From Carallia brachiata (Eukaryota > Streptophyta > Magnoliopsida > Malpighiales > Rhizophoraceae), in NCBI GenBank assembly GCA_021464245.1, contig JADCRB010000001.1, positions 4,907,186 through 4,971,185 of the forward strand: a DNA stretch of 64,000 nt, given 5' to 3'. Position 1 is the stretch's first letter, and every line of letters starts with the position of its first letter. Under the pieces are notes generated by a model. That model had not been told where the DNA came from. It made no database searches and saw nothing but the letters and a program-made list of their open reading frames with translations. The translations under genes were made by a program, and so were the position numbers. Positions 51,496 through 60,888 of the stretch are shown here, piece by piece.

Positions 51496-51612
51496 GTTGG
51501 GACTTATTACTGCAAACTCGCAATGAGTTTAATTGGAATCTAATCTGTCTCACATTCACAATCAAACTATTTTAAAATAGAACAAATTTCTACATATCTA
51601 CACCCTCTCTTG

Positions 51613-51626
51613 GCTCTGACAACAAG
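51613..51626 (-). promoter_or_regulatory. Degenerate tRNA-Met primer-site-like motif
   Basis: - strand TTGTTGTCAGAGCC resembles the tRNA-Met primer site TGGTATCAGAGC with about two mismatches. It sits about 120 bp upstream of the first movement-protein ATG (51495), as in caulimovirid genomes. Confidence 0.45.
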
Positions 51627-52215
51627 ACGCGCAAAGATCGAAGAGTGAAGTAGAAAAGGACTAACTATATGAAGAAATAGTTATGTCAAGAAATTAAAAA
51701 AAAATAATTAAGATCAAACAAATTTCCAAAAGTACGTGGCATTGTTAAACTAGAGGTCTGCCTGTTTCTAACGATTAACAAATCCTAAGAACATGTAGCA
51801 AAGTATGGTTTTCAGCCTATGTACTTATCAAAATAATATAAAAGTAATAATTTAAAAGAGCAACCAAGTGGGCGGCAGAGGCAGTTCACTTTGGTGCATA
51901 AAATGGCAGAAAACAAAATAAATTTATTGCAACCAGGTGGGGAGAGGGCCAATCCGCAATGTGCTTTTCAAATAGACATATCAGAAATTGAACATTTATT
52001 AATTTAAATAAGAAAGTACACAAATTTACATAGAAGAAATACTTACAAAGAAAAGCTCTATAGTATGGGAGAAGAGATTAAGTTTAGGCAGAAAGGACCT
52101 GTAGAAGAAGGGACCTTTCTGGAGAAGAGGGCTGTTGGGTTTTTTAGAGAGAAGGAGGAGAGTGTTTAGAGGGAAGGAGGCCAGGCAACTTCTGAGGGAC
52201 AAATGAAGAGGAAGC

Positions 52216-52228
52216 CTGGTTATATAGG
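52216..52228 (-). promoter_or_regulatory. TATA box of the pararetroviral promoter (candidate)
   Basis: - strand CCCTATATAACC, followed downstream by a pyrimidine-rich leader (CTTCCTCTTC, CTCTCTAAA) and, about 600 bp on, by the primer-site-like motif. This spacing matches a pregenomic RNA promoter plus leader. Confidence 0.5.
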
Positions 52229-52433
52229 GATTGAGGGTTACTTTTTCGGTAATGTTACTGACGATGGCTTTTTTGTGATTTATGTGAACAGTATTTTACT
52301 GTTCATAACCGGTGGCATATTTGAAATTACATTGAACAGTTCATCAAACAGTAAATTTATGGTTTTATATGTTTTACAGGAGGAAGAATCTCGTAACAAT
52401 CATCTTCATTAGATTGGGCCATGGCTGGAAAGT

Positions 52434-53212
52434 TGTAACGCGTAAATTTCGAGTTTAAAATAATTAAACTCGAAAATACAAAAATAAATTACAATAAAAA
52501 TTTAAAAATAAAAGAAAATTTACGTGGGGTCGATCTCCGTAGATCATCCGATTAGTGTTCCTTTTTTGACTCCGTCAAGAGTTGTACGAGCTTGATCTTG
52601 ACAGCAGTAAATTCCATAGCTTTTTCTTGAACTGGGTAGACTGAAACTGGATCTGGTTAGGACGTTTGAGCTACGTTTAGGAACCGTAGAGACTTGATCT
52701 GAGCCGATCTTGGTTAATTTCACCGAGGGTCGAAGGGACTTATTCTCGGATGAGCTGCCTGGATTTTGCTGAGGGTCGTATGAGGCTTAATCCCAGCCGG
52801 ATTTGAAATATTTTGATTTTTTTTTCAGATATATATTCTCACAGATCCAGATCTGATACGATCGGAGAATATAAATCTAAAATAACTTTACAAACGGAAA
52901 TAACAAATTTTTTTTTTTGACTTTATACCTGAGATATCTTTCTCAAAAGAGTTAAAAATTATATCACAGAGTACGTAAAAATAAACTTTTTTTTTTCTAC
53001 TATCTCTCTCTTCTTTGCCTCTTTTTTTTTTTCTACCTGCTCTCTGCGCTCTCTCTTATTCAATTTGGGGAGGCCAATTTATAAGCCTCCCCCACCTGCC
53101 TGCCACCAACCATTTGGTTGGTGGCAATTAATTGTGGCTGGCAGCTGTCAACCTTGACTTCAAGGTTGGCGGCTGCCAACACATTTTTTTTTTTTTAATT
53201 TCCTTATTTACA
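52434..53212 (-). repeat. 3' LTR of the Tat-like element (full copy)
   Basis: 779 bp, + strand start TGTAACGCG and end TTATTTACA. On its inner side it is followed not by the PPT but by AAAGT and 255 bp of pararetroviral sequence (53213-53467), then by a 47-bp repeat of the LTR edge (53468-53514). Confidence 0.92.
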
Positions 53213-53467
53213 AAAGTCTTCGAGGAGATCTTCAGCACTTGAGCTTGAAGAAAATGATACTGAGAGTTCTTGCTCCATTTGTTTAGCACCATCATATATT
53301 ATTCTTGAGTTTTGGCAGCAGCAAGCTGGCTTTGTCAATGGGATTTAGCAACCAAACAAGCAGCATGAGCTCCGTCCACAATGAGTTTAGGTTGTTTTGT
53401 TAGACCTGGCAAGGCTCTTTTCTAATTTTTATTAAGCCATTCTCAGACTGTTGATATGGACACAGAG
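53213..53467 (-). repeat. 255-bp copy of flanking viral sequence inside the element
   Basis: Same sequence as 59606-59860, which is the genuine pararetroviral flank on the right side of the element (about 97% alike by eye). It includes the AAAGT target duplication at its LTR side. Confidence 0.9.
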
Positions 53468-53527
53468 GTTGGCGGCTGCCAACACATTTTTTTTTTTTAA
53501 TTTCCTTATTTACAAATGCCCCCACTT
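53468..53527 (-). promoter_or_regulatory. LTR edge and polypurine tract
   Basis: 53468-53514 repeats the terminal 47 bp of the LTR (- strand TGTAAATAAGG..). It is directly preceded by the polypurine tract AAGTGGGGGCATT (- strand, 53515-53527), so this is the original 3' LTR start. Confidence 0.85.
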
Positions 53528-53662
53528 CAAGGGTTTGTAAAGAAGAATTTTACAAAAATGATCCGAACCGAGTTTTGAAGTCCAGTTTGAAACTTGAGAT
53601 GTCTTGATGATCATTGAATGTTGAAGCCTTCTATCTCCGGCTAGACCTGCTTTTGTTGGATC

Positions 53663-54178
53663 TCAACAGGAAACAGATAAGATCCTGAGAAAGTTAGCAG
53701 CCCAGCCAATATAAAAATTGAAGTCTTGGCTCCAGGTGAGTTCGAGCTTCCATGGCTCGCAAAGGCTGGCAAAGGTTCTTTGAAGTTCCAAAGCTCTGGT
53801 CAGGATGATCCAGTAGGCAAAGAACTTGAACTTCCCCAAGAGGAAGGCCCAACACCTTGGAACTTCAAGACCGACACACAGAGAGACTGACTGTAGTAAT
53901 GATTCCCAAGTATGCTCCGACGTAAGGAGAGTAGTTGGAACTTCCCTGTACGTCGCCACATCCAAAGGAAGATTAGGATGATTGCAGCTTCTCATCCCTC
54001 TGTGGTAGATGTGAATTAGGGAGAGTAGTTGGAACTCCATGACACCGATGACGCTGGAGACTGAGTTTCGAGTACTTTTACGGATCCCTCGAGGAAGACT
54101 ACTCCTTCTTTTCTTAGCTCGTGCGCCTCCAACTTCTTGATCAAAGAACTTCTTAGGACAAGTGCAGAGACTAGCCAT
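53663..54178 (-). CDS. Unidentified ORF in the retrotransposon 3' region
   Basis: 171-residue open frame with start context AAAATGGCT, preceded by CT-rich leader sequence and a TATA box. The N-terminal part is basic (KKRRSSLPRGIRK), the C-terminal part hydrophobic with Trp/Phe/Leu. I do not recognise it. It may be a second captured gene piece or a lineage-specific extra ORF; a chance frame cannot be excluded. Confidence 0.4.
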   Translation of the reverse strand: MASLCTCPKKFFDQEVGGARAKKRRSSLPRGIRKSTRNSVSSVIGVMEFQLLSLIHIYHRGMRSCNHPNLPLDVATYREVPTTLLTSEHTWESLLQSVSLCVGLEVPRCWAFLLGKFKFFAYWIILTRALELQRTFASLCEPWKLELTWSQDFNFYIGWAANFLRILSVSC

Positions 54179-54232
54179 TTTCTTTTGAGAAGAAGAAGAA
54201 CTGAGGGGTGAGTATTATGATTCGGACATGCA

Positions 54233-54250
54233 GGATATATATACATAACA
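54233..54250 (-). promoter_or_regulatory. TATA box of the second internal unit
   Basis: - strand ATGTATATATATCC, about 55-60 bp upstream of an ATG in good plant context (AAAATGGC, 54178). Confidence 0.5.
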
Positions 54251-54367
54251 TTAAGAGATTTTTTTTTTTGAAAAGTCAAAAAAGGAGGTACACATAATCG
54301 AGTAGGGTCATCCACGTCTCTTTCCCCCATAAGAAACAAAAGAGGCAGCGGCTGACGCGTGTCATGA

Positions 54368-54443
54368 AAGTCGTTACCGTGTGTTGCAGAAGTCGTTGCC
54401 GTGTGCTGCGGAAGTCGTTACCGTGTGCTGCCAAAGTCGTTAC
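54368..54443. repeat. 22-bp tandem repeat, 3.4 copies
   Basis: AAGTCGTTACCGTGTGTTGCAG and variants at 54368, 54390, 54412 and a partial copy at 54434. It lies about 130-200 bp upstream of a TATA box on the - strand, so it could act as an enhancer-like array. Confidence 0.8.
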
Positions 54444-54700
54444 ACCTTATCTTGTTGGTCGCCCTAGCGGGGCCCAAGGCGCAGCGCCAAGTCAAGGTCG
54501 GCCTCGTCTGGTGGGTCGATGATGTTGACGTTGCTAGAGCTTCCCGGCTGGTTGATGGTGCTAAAATATTCTGGGAAGAGAGGCAAAGTTTTGCCGGAAT
54601 GACTTCCTTTTGCTAGAAACGTCTCTCCTAAACTTAAGTACTTAGGAGGGATGAACCTTTGACTGACTCTATAAGACCACCAGGACCAATACGCATGCTC

Positions 54701-55083
54701 CTACAGGCTACTGCTTTGATTGTTATAGCCTGAAGAGATCATTGCAGTGGTAGAACTGGGACCTACTTCATTTGAAGGCGAAGCTGTACCGGTGGGATCT
54801 ACTATCGGAACAACAGACTGTGCTTTGAAAAAAGCAGTTCTCAGTGTTGGTTTCTTCCTGCTTCTCCGATTCTGGAACCAATAAAACACATTTTTTCCTT
54901 CGATTGCCCCAAGCTGGCGCAATCGTGAGACAAGTTGGTGAATCTGAGATGCATTAGGAATAATACCTCCATTGTTGCGGAAGACTTCCTCTAAAATTTG
55001 CAGTTATGCCATAGTTGGTTGCCACCTTGTGCGGGGTGACTTTTCTCTTCTCCCTTGTCTTGAGGTTCTGCAACTGGTTCCAT
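54701..55083 (-). pseudogene. WUSCHEL/WOX-type homeodomain sequence inside the retrotransposon
   Basis: The - strand frame from about 55027 reads a near-complete WOX homeodomain: RWQPTMA, one stop (TAA, 55004-55006), LQILEEVFRNNGG, PNASQIHQLVSRLRQLG, then the diagnostic helix 3 IEGKNVFYWFQNRRSRKK. A Ser/Thr-rich tail ends at 54701. The stop sits where relatives have Gln, so one C-to-T change could explain it. The frame upstream of the homeodomain is basic (GRREKSPRT); the nearest ATG (55083, MEPVAEPQ) is in another frame, implying one more indel near 55040. WOX proteins are plant developmental transcription factors; here the domain is carried by a retroelement, so this is a captured, probably broken copy. 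No WUS box is seen. Confidence 0.85.
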
Positions 55084-55170
55084 CTTTTGTGTGGCAGACG
55101 AGCAAAGGTCTAGTATGTGGTGAAGATCGGTTGAGACTGATGCTAGGTTTCAGACTCAACCCTCCGTCGC

Positions 55171-55180
55171 TTTTATATTT
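55171..55180 (-). promoter_or_regulatory. TATA-like box upstream of the homeodomain unit
   Basis: - strand AAATATAAAA about 90 bp upstream of the ATG at 55083; a plausible internal promoter for the homeodomain sequence. Confidence 0.45.
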
Positions 55181-55292
55181 TTGGGCCGTTCACAGTTTAT
55201 ACTCATGCGGGCCAGGAGTTGGATTGGATTTTGAACTTGGGTTCTGGACTGTGTCAGGAACTTGGAATTTTTGGGTTTTGGGTTTTGGATTG

Positions 55293-55500
55293 GATTTGGG
55301 TCAAGTGTTTGGGGTTCTAGACTTGGATTTTTTGATTTGGGTCGAGTGTTTGGGTTTTGGACTTGGACTTTTGGATTTGGGTTGAGTGTTTGGGTTCTGA
55401 GTCTGGACTTAGTTTTCAGGCTTTTGAGTTGGGCTTTGAGTTTTCTAAATTGGGCTCAAGTGTTTGGGCTTGAATTTTCGGGTTTGGATTTTTGTTTGGA
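55293..55500. repeat. ~41-bp minisatellite, G/T-rich
   Basis: GATTTGGGTC(A/G)AGTGTTTGGG recurs at 55293, 55334 and 55374 with weaker copies beyond, followed by T-rich tracts to 55635. It lies between the integrase end and the homeodomain unit. Confidence 0.7.
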
Positions 55501-55638
55501 CTTTCAGATCGGGACTTCCGAACTTTTTTTTTTTAATTTTTTTTTCTAATTTTTTTGATTTTTGATTTTTTTGATTTTTTTTGATTTTTTTTTTCTTCAT
55601 TTTTTTTTGATTTTTTTGATTTTTTTTTTTGAACATAT

Positions 55639-56697
55639 TTACACATAATACTGTTTCAGAAATTTACCATTGATTGGGCCGATTCGAACGCCTTCTTGGT
55701 CTGACAGCATGTAAGCGTTGTGAGTATAGGCCTCCTGCGCTAGGTATGGCCCGTTCCATTTGGAAGTAAGCTTGTCACCAGGCCGATGCTTCATGTTGAT
55801 GAGCCGTCGTACTGCAAGAACAAGGTTTCCAACTTGAAAAGATCGAGGGCGGACCCTGCGGTTGAACGTGTTGGTGAGCCGGGCTTGGTAGCATTCAAGT
55901 TTTGGTATCGACAGAGAATAAGTCCCCTTCAGGTTGTCCAGTTCTTTTGTCCTGAGTTGGCTATGTCCTTGCTCCTGTTTAGGATCAATACAATAAGAGA
56001 AAGGGGGTTGACCTTCTGAGCGTCGTGACTTCGGCACATAGCGTAGGACTGGAGTGGAGCTTGAAGATGCAACATCTTTCGGACGAAGTTCAGCAGGCTG
56101 TGGCAGCTTTTCATTTGTTGGAGCCTGGGGTTGGGCATTGGCAGGTTCTTCGACAGCTTTTCCCTTTTTGTGGATGCCCCCAGTCCAAGTAGCTTTTGAT
56201 GGAATGATCTCTGGATTTTCTGTATCGGTGTAGAAGACTGCATCCGCCAAATGTGATTCAGCATCATCGAACGGCTTTAAGTCAGCATTGACCTTTTGAA
56301 CGCCACCATTGTAGTACTTGAAGCACTGATGCAGGATTGAGAGCACAACTCCGTTTTCATGAATCCACGGTCGTCCTAGCAACATCTTATATGTGGTACG
56401 TGCATCGATCACGTGAAATAGAGTGCTAGAAGTGAGATTACCGATAGTTAGCTCCAAGCGAATCATCCCAATTGCTTTCTGTCCTCCTTGATTAAAGCCA
56501 TGAATCATCAAGCGGCTGTCTGATAATTCATCAATGCCGATGCCGAGCTCCTTTATGGTGGATTTTGGGATAATATTGACTGTCGAGCCATCGTCGATCA
56601 GAATACGTCGGACCTTCTGTTCTCTCACATAGCCTGATACATACAGCGGCCGATTGTGGGGTTTGGACCCCAGCAGGAGATCCTCATCTGAAAATGA
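55639..56697 (-). CDS. Protease fused in frame to integrase C-terminus (RT deleted)
   Basis: One long open frame. The 329 residues from 56628 begin with the retropepsin (DDGST at residues 12-15, LLGRPWIHE about 83-91), a linker (LRYVPKSRRSEGQ) and ELDNLKGTYSLSIPKLE. At about residue 245 (position ~55895) it passes directly into an integrase C-terminal GPY/F domain (VGNLVLAVRR, KWNGPYLAQEAY, IGPINGKFLKQYY). In autonomous relatives RT, RNase H and the integrase zinc finger and core lie between these parts. The frame is open across the junction, so the deletion product could be translated. Codons upstream of 56628 stay open to about 56697. Confidence 0.85.
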   Translation of the reverse strand, partial: SFSDEDLLLGSKPHNRPLYVSGYVREQKVRRILIDDGSTVNIIPKSTIKELGIGIDELSDSRLMIHGFNQGGQKAIGMIRLELTIGNLTSSTLFHVIDARTTYKMLLGRPWIHENGVVLSILHQCFKYYNGGVQKVNADLKPFDDAESHLADAVFYTDTENPEIIPSKATWTGGIHKKGKAVEEPANAQPQAPTNEKLPQPAELRPKDVASSSSTPVLRYVPKSRRSEGQPPFSYCIDPKQEQGHSQLRTKELDNLKGTYSLSIPKLECYQARLTNTFNRRVRPRSFQVGNLVLAVRRLINMKHRPGDKLTSKWNGPYLAQEAYTHNAYMLSDQEGVRIGPINGKFLKQYYV

Positions 56698-56699
56698 GA

Positions 56700-58262
56700 T
56701 AGCGGAGTAACATCCGACGTGATTTTGGCCGTCTGTTGCCCTGAGTTAGATCATTTGATGGCTGTGATTCAGCTGAGGTCTGGAGAGTATTGCTGACTTG
56801 ATTTTGCCACACTTCTGTTGATTGCAAAGCTATAAACAGCTGAGGGTTAGCGAGAAGGGTTTGGAGAGCTTCATATACCTTCTCCGTTGTCGACTTTTTG
56901 TTGTCGAGCGGCTCCTCCTTACGGTGTGTCACCTCTTCTGATGGTTTTGAAGTGATGGTGGTTGGTTTGCGAGGTTACGCCTTCCTGGTCCAGAATGATT
57001 TTATTCTGGCTTTTGAGCTTCATGATTAGCTCCTTCAGGACGAAACACTTCTCGGTTGGATGACTTACTATCCGGTGATATTTGCAGAATCTGGATCGCT
57101 GACTCGATCCTTTTCATTCGGCCGCTTGCACTCTGGGAGTTCGATCAGCTTCGCCTCCAAGAGTTGTTCAAGAATCGGGGACGTCTGAGTCGGGGAATGG
57201 ATACTGCTTTGCTCCAACTCTCGCAATGTCACCTTCCGCCTTTCCTGTTGTTTTGGCTGAGTTATTTGGGTCGGAGGATTTACCTTAGTTTTGGCGCCCA
57301 CTTTTACTGGTGCGGCTTCAACAGTCATCACTTCTTTTCCTTTTCCAGAGCTGTTGGGTTTCTTAATCTCCTTTCTGCCCCCTTGCTGGTCCAACTGGAT
57401 GGGAACCGTGCTTCCAGAAGTTTGGATGCTTATCTCCATATCATGTGCGCGGGTCGCCAGCTCTTCGAAGGTTCGGGGTTTGACACCCTGCAGGATATAT
57501 AACAGCTCCCAATGCATTCCCTGGATGCACATCTCTACGGCAGAAGTCTCTGTCAGGCGATCTTTGCAGTCCAAGCTGAGGGCACGCCATCTGTTGATGT
57601 ATTCGACAACGGGCTCTCCTTTCCTTTGTTTGGTGCTGGTAAACTCCATCATACTTACCGTCCTTCGAGTGCTGAAAAATCTGTTGACGGACTCTCGTTG
57701 TAGTTGTTCCCAACTGTCGATCGATTCTGGTTCAAGATTTATGAACCAGGCGAAAGCGGTCTCCCTGAGTGAACAAACAAACTGCTTCACCAAGAGATCT
57801 CTGTAAGTTCCTGTGCTGTTTGGGATCGCCTCGTCCGTCGAATTGTTGAAATTTGGGCGGCTGGTAGCCCAAAGGCATGTTGAGACTTTCAATCCGTCTG
57901 CAGTACGGTTTGACGTACATCTGTGATCCTTTGAAGGATGTAGCTTGGTGCAGGTGGATCGTATTAGCTATCATTTCCTGCAATTGTTGAACAGATAGCG
58001 AAGCCATAGAATTTGAGGGTGGCAGCTGTGTAGAACTACCTGGTCGCTTTTCTGCAGTGAAGACATCGGCTGGTGTGGCTTCTGGAGTGAAACCGGGTGG
58101 ATATGATTGCTCCTCGCAGATTTCAGAATCAATTTGGATCGGGGCCTTTCCTTTGAAAGCGACGATCTGTTGATCCTTTTCCTCTACGACTCTGATCAGC
58201 TGTAAAATTTTGTTCTCCAATTCTGAAATCCTTTCTTCTGTACTGGTCGTGTTGGTCATCAT
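56700..58262 (-). pseudogene. gag of the Tat-like element, frameshifted
   Basis: The ATG at 58262 opens a coiled-coil start (ISELENKILQLIRVVEEKD) and reaches PPKFQQFDGRGDPKQ, where a small deletion near 57800 changes frame. The capsid part continues in 57892-57068 (LVKQFVCSLRETAFAWF, EPESIDSWEQL, YINRWRALSLDCKDR). A His/Cys motif CKYHRIVSHPTEKC follows in a third frame at about 57040-57085. So gag is complete in content but broken by at least two shifts. Confidence 0.82.
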
Positions 58263-58802
58263 GACGGCAACAGATGAGACTCCGCGAAAGACTGGGGGAG
58301 AGAACTCTTCTGATTCCTCTGTGTGGATCTCTACATAATGAGTTGGATTCTGTTGAGCAGGCTTCGTCTTGTTGCCCCCGACTTCGATTGGGGTGGGTGA
58401 TCGACTCCTCCATGCGGCAAGAGAGTCAGGGGAGAGTTCCTGTTGTTGTGCAAGCTGTGGACTCTCCGTTTCAATGTTTTGTCAGGTTTGGACGGCAAGA
58501 AATTGTGTCCGTCCCCGAGTTTCTGGACCTGCATACCCAGGTAGGGTAGTTGATGCAGGCAATGGAGCCGTTGCCTTCTTGCTGTTACCGACAACTGTAC
58601 TTCTTTTTAGTGTCATTTAATGTGCTGAACACCTGTAAAATTTTTTTTTTTTACTTGTTTTTTTTACCTTTTTTTTTTTTTACTTTTTTACTTTTTTTTT
58701 TACTTTTTACTTTTTTTTTGTCTTTTTCTCATTTTTTTTCTCTCGGCTCCCTTTTACCTCTTTTTTTTTTTTTTAAGGAACAAGAGATGAGAGGTAAAGA
58801 TG

Positions 58803-58819
58803 TCTCATCGGGCGTGCCA
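58803..58819 (-). promoter_or_regulatory. Primer binding site of the Tat-like element
   Basis: - strand TGGCACGCCCGATGAGA, starting with TGG six bases inside the 5' LTR. The tRNA partner was not identified. Confidence 0.6.
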
Positions 58820-58825
58820 AAAATT

Positions 58826-59605
58826 TATAACGCGTAAATTTCGAGCCTAAAATAATTAAACTCGAAAATACAAAAATAAATTACAATAAAAATTTAAAAA
58901 TAAAAAGAAAATTTACGTGAGGTCGATCTCCGTAGATCCTCCGATTAGTGTTCCTTTTTTTACTCCTTCAAGGGCTGTACGAGTTTGATCTTGACAGTAG
59001 TAAATTCCACAGCTTTTTCTTGAACTGGGTAGACTGAAACTGGATCTAGTTTGGACGTTTGAGCTACGTTTAGGAACCGTAGAGACCTGATCTGAGCCGA
59101 TCTGGCTTAATTTCACCGAGGGTCGAAGGGACTTGTTCTCGGATGAGCTGCCTGGATTTTGCTGAGGGTCGTATGAGGCTTAATCCCAGCCGGATTTGTA
59201 ATATTTTGATTTTTTTTTTCAGATCTATATTCTCACAGATTCAGATCTGATACGATCGGAGAATATTAATCTAAAATAACTTTACAAACGGAAATAACAA
59301 TTTTCTTTTTTGACTTTGTACCTGAGATATCTTTCTCAAAAGAGTTAAAAATATATCACAGAATACGTAAAAATAAACTTTTTTTTTCTACTATCTCTCT
59401 CTTCTTTGCCTCTTTTTTTTTTTCCGCCTGCTCTCTACGCTCTCTCTTATTCAAATTGGGGAGGCCAATTTATAGGCTTCCCCCACCTGCCTGCCACCAA
59501 CCATTTGGTTGGTGGCAATTAATTGAGGTTGGCAGCTGCCAACCTTGACTTCAAGGTTGGCGGCTGCCAACACATTTTTTTTTTTTTTTAATTTTCTTAT
59601 TTACA
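58826..59605 (-). repeat. 5' LTR of the Tat-like element
   Basis: 780 bp, + strand start TATAACGCG (one change from TG) and end TTATTTACA. Direct repeat of 52434-53212 with about 5% visible differences. It contains a TTGGTTGGTGG palindrome-like region and long T runs. Confidence 0.92.
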
Positions 59606-60735
59606 AAAGTTTTCGAGGAGATCTTCAGCACTTGAGCTTGAAAAAAATGATACTGAGAGTTCTTGCTCCATTTGTTTACCACCATCATATATTATTCTTG
59701 AGTTTTGGCAGCAGCAAGCTGGCTTTGTCAATGGGATTTAGCAACCAAACAAGCAGCATGAGCTCTGTCCATAATGGGTTTAGGTTGTTTTGTTAGACCT
59801 GGCAAGGCTCTTTTCTAGTTTTTATTAAGCCATTCTCAGACTGTTGATATGGACACAGAGGGTGGTGGCATGTCATATTTATTCCACCATCAAACTTTGA
59901 ACCTTTTGGTCAACATGAAACCATCCCTTCTCTGAGAATATTCATATTCCCAAGCCAAGACCCAAGGAACAAAGAAATTAGCACAAAAAGAGAAAAGTGG
60001 TGGTAATTTCTTTTCCTGAGCAGAAGGAATATATTCAAATTGAAATAATTGGAAACTAGGTGTTATTGCATCATCAAGGATTTCGGGGACACAACCAAAA
60101 TAGTCCCACCATTGGATGAAACAGTTTGGAATATCTGTGGGTTTATATTCTTTATCTAAGAATATCAACCAAGTATGGCTTCTGTTTGTGTTTTGGAAAA
60201 AGAACATGTTAAACGATGCTTGTTGATAATCCGAGTAGGTATAATAAGGGAAATGGTTAGTCTGTGGTTTATATTTTTCTGGGAAAGATTTACGAGCTGA
60301 AGGGTTTCCAAAATCAATGGGATGAAGAATATTTTTTATATTGCTTTGGGAAAAAGCAATTTCATCCCAATAATATTTGTGGTATGGTGTTTAAATTTTA
60401 CAAACTAGGGTTTGGTTTCAGAAAGAATGACCGTATAGTATTCAAGGTGTTTATATAAATCCCAAGGTTTATATTCCCCATTTTCCCCAAAAAGAAATCG
60501 AATTGCTTGTGAGGGGTTATGATGGCAAAACCCATCCTCAACAAGCACAACATTTTGAAAAGCTGGTATTAAAAAATACTTAGTCCTTTTGAAAACGGTC
60601 TGAGCAGGTTTATTGTAGTTGAAAACATGTTGAGATAGGTGTTTAGAAGAAGATCCTATCTCGGGTTGTTTTGAAATGGGTTTAAAAATCATACATACAG
60701 ATTTTTCTTGAAATGACTGAGGTTTATTTTGTGAG
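59606..60735 (-). pseudogene. Pararetroviral ORF of unknown function
   Basis: - strand coding pieces 60692-60405 and 60207-59890 (readable: CFIQWWDYFGCVPEILDD, NFFVPWVLAWEYEY) continue in frame, with stops, to the retrotransposon insertion site. On the other side of that insertion the frame ends near 52370 (MAQSNEDDCYEILPPV). It lies upstream of the viral promoter, so in a circular genome it would be the last ORF after RNase H. Function unknown; caulimovirid membership rests on context and Trp-rich motif style. Confidence 0.6.
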
Positions 60736-60888
60736 TTTTTCCTTTGATTGTTAATCGAGTATTATTAGCAGTAGAAAGTTTTTCAGAAGTCTTTTCATGA
60801 AATTTACTAAGTACTATACTCTCTTTGATACAATTTAAATCTGCACTTGTATCAAATAAAATAATAGTATCTAGTGAAAAATTACCCT

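Larger units (their letters stand above)
52434..59605 (-). mobile_element. Tat-like Ty3/gypsy retrotransposon, internally deleted, carrying a WOX homeodomain
   Basis: 7172-bp element on the - strand: 5' LTR (58826-59605), primer site, gag, protease fused to the integrase C-terminus, a homeodomain unit, a second ORF unit, PPT, a partial LTR, 255 bp of foreign viral sequence, and a full 3' LTR (52434-53212). AAAGT duplications flank it (52429-52433 and 59606-59610). It lacks RT, RNase H and the integrase core, so it cannot move by itself. Gag/protease style (DDGST, CKYHR..HPTEKC) and the large non-coding 3' part suggest the Tat clade; the lineage is inferred. Confidence 0.9.

Noticed and set aside
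57056..58837. Many + strand open frames opposite the gag of the Tat-like element
   Set aside because: They are antisense shadows of gag and of the poly-A leader.
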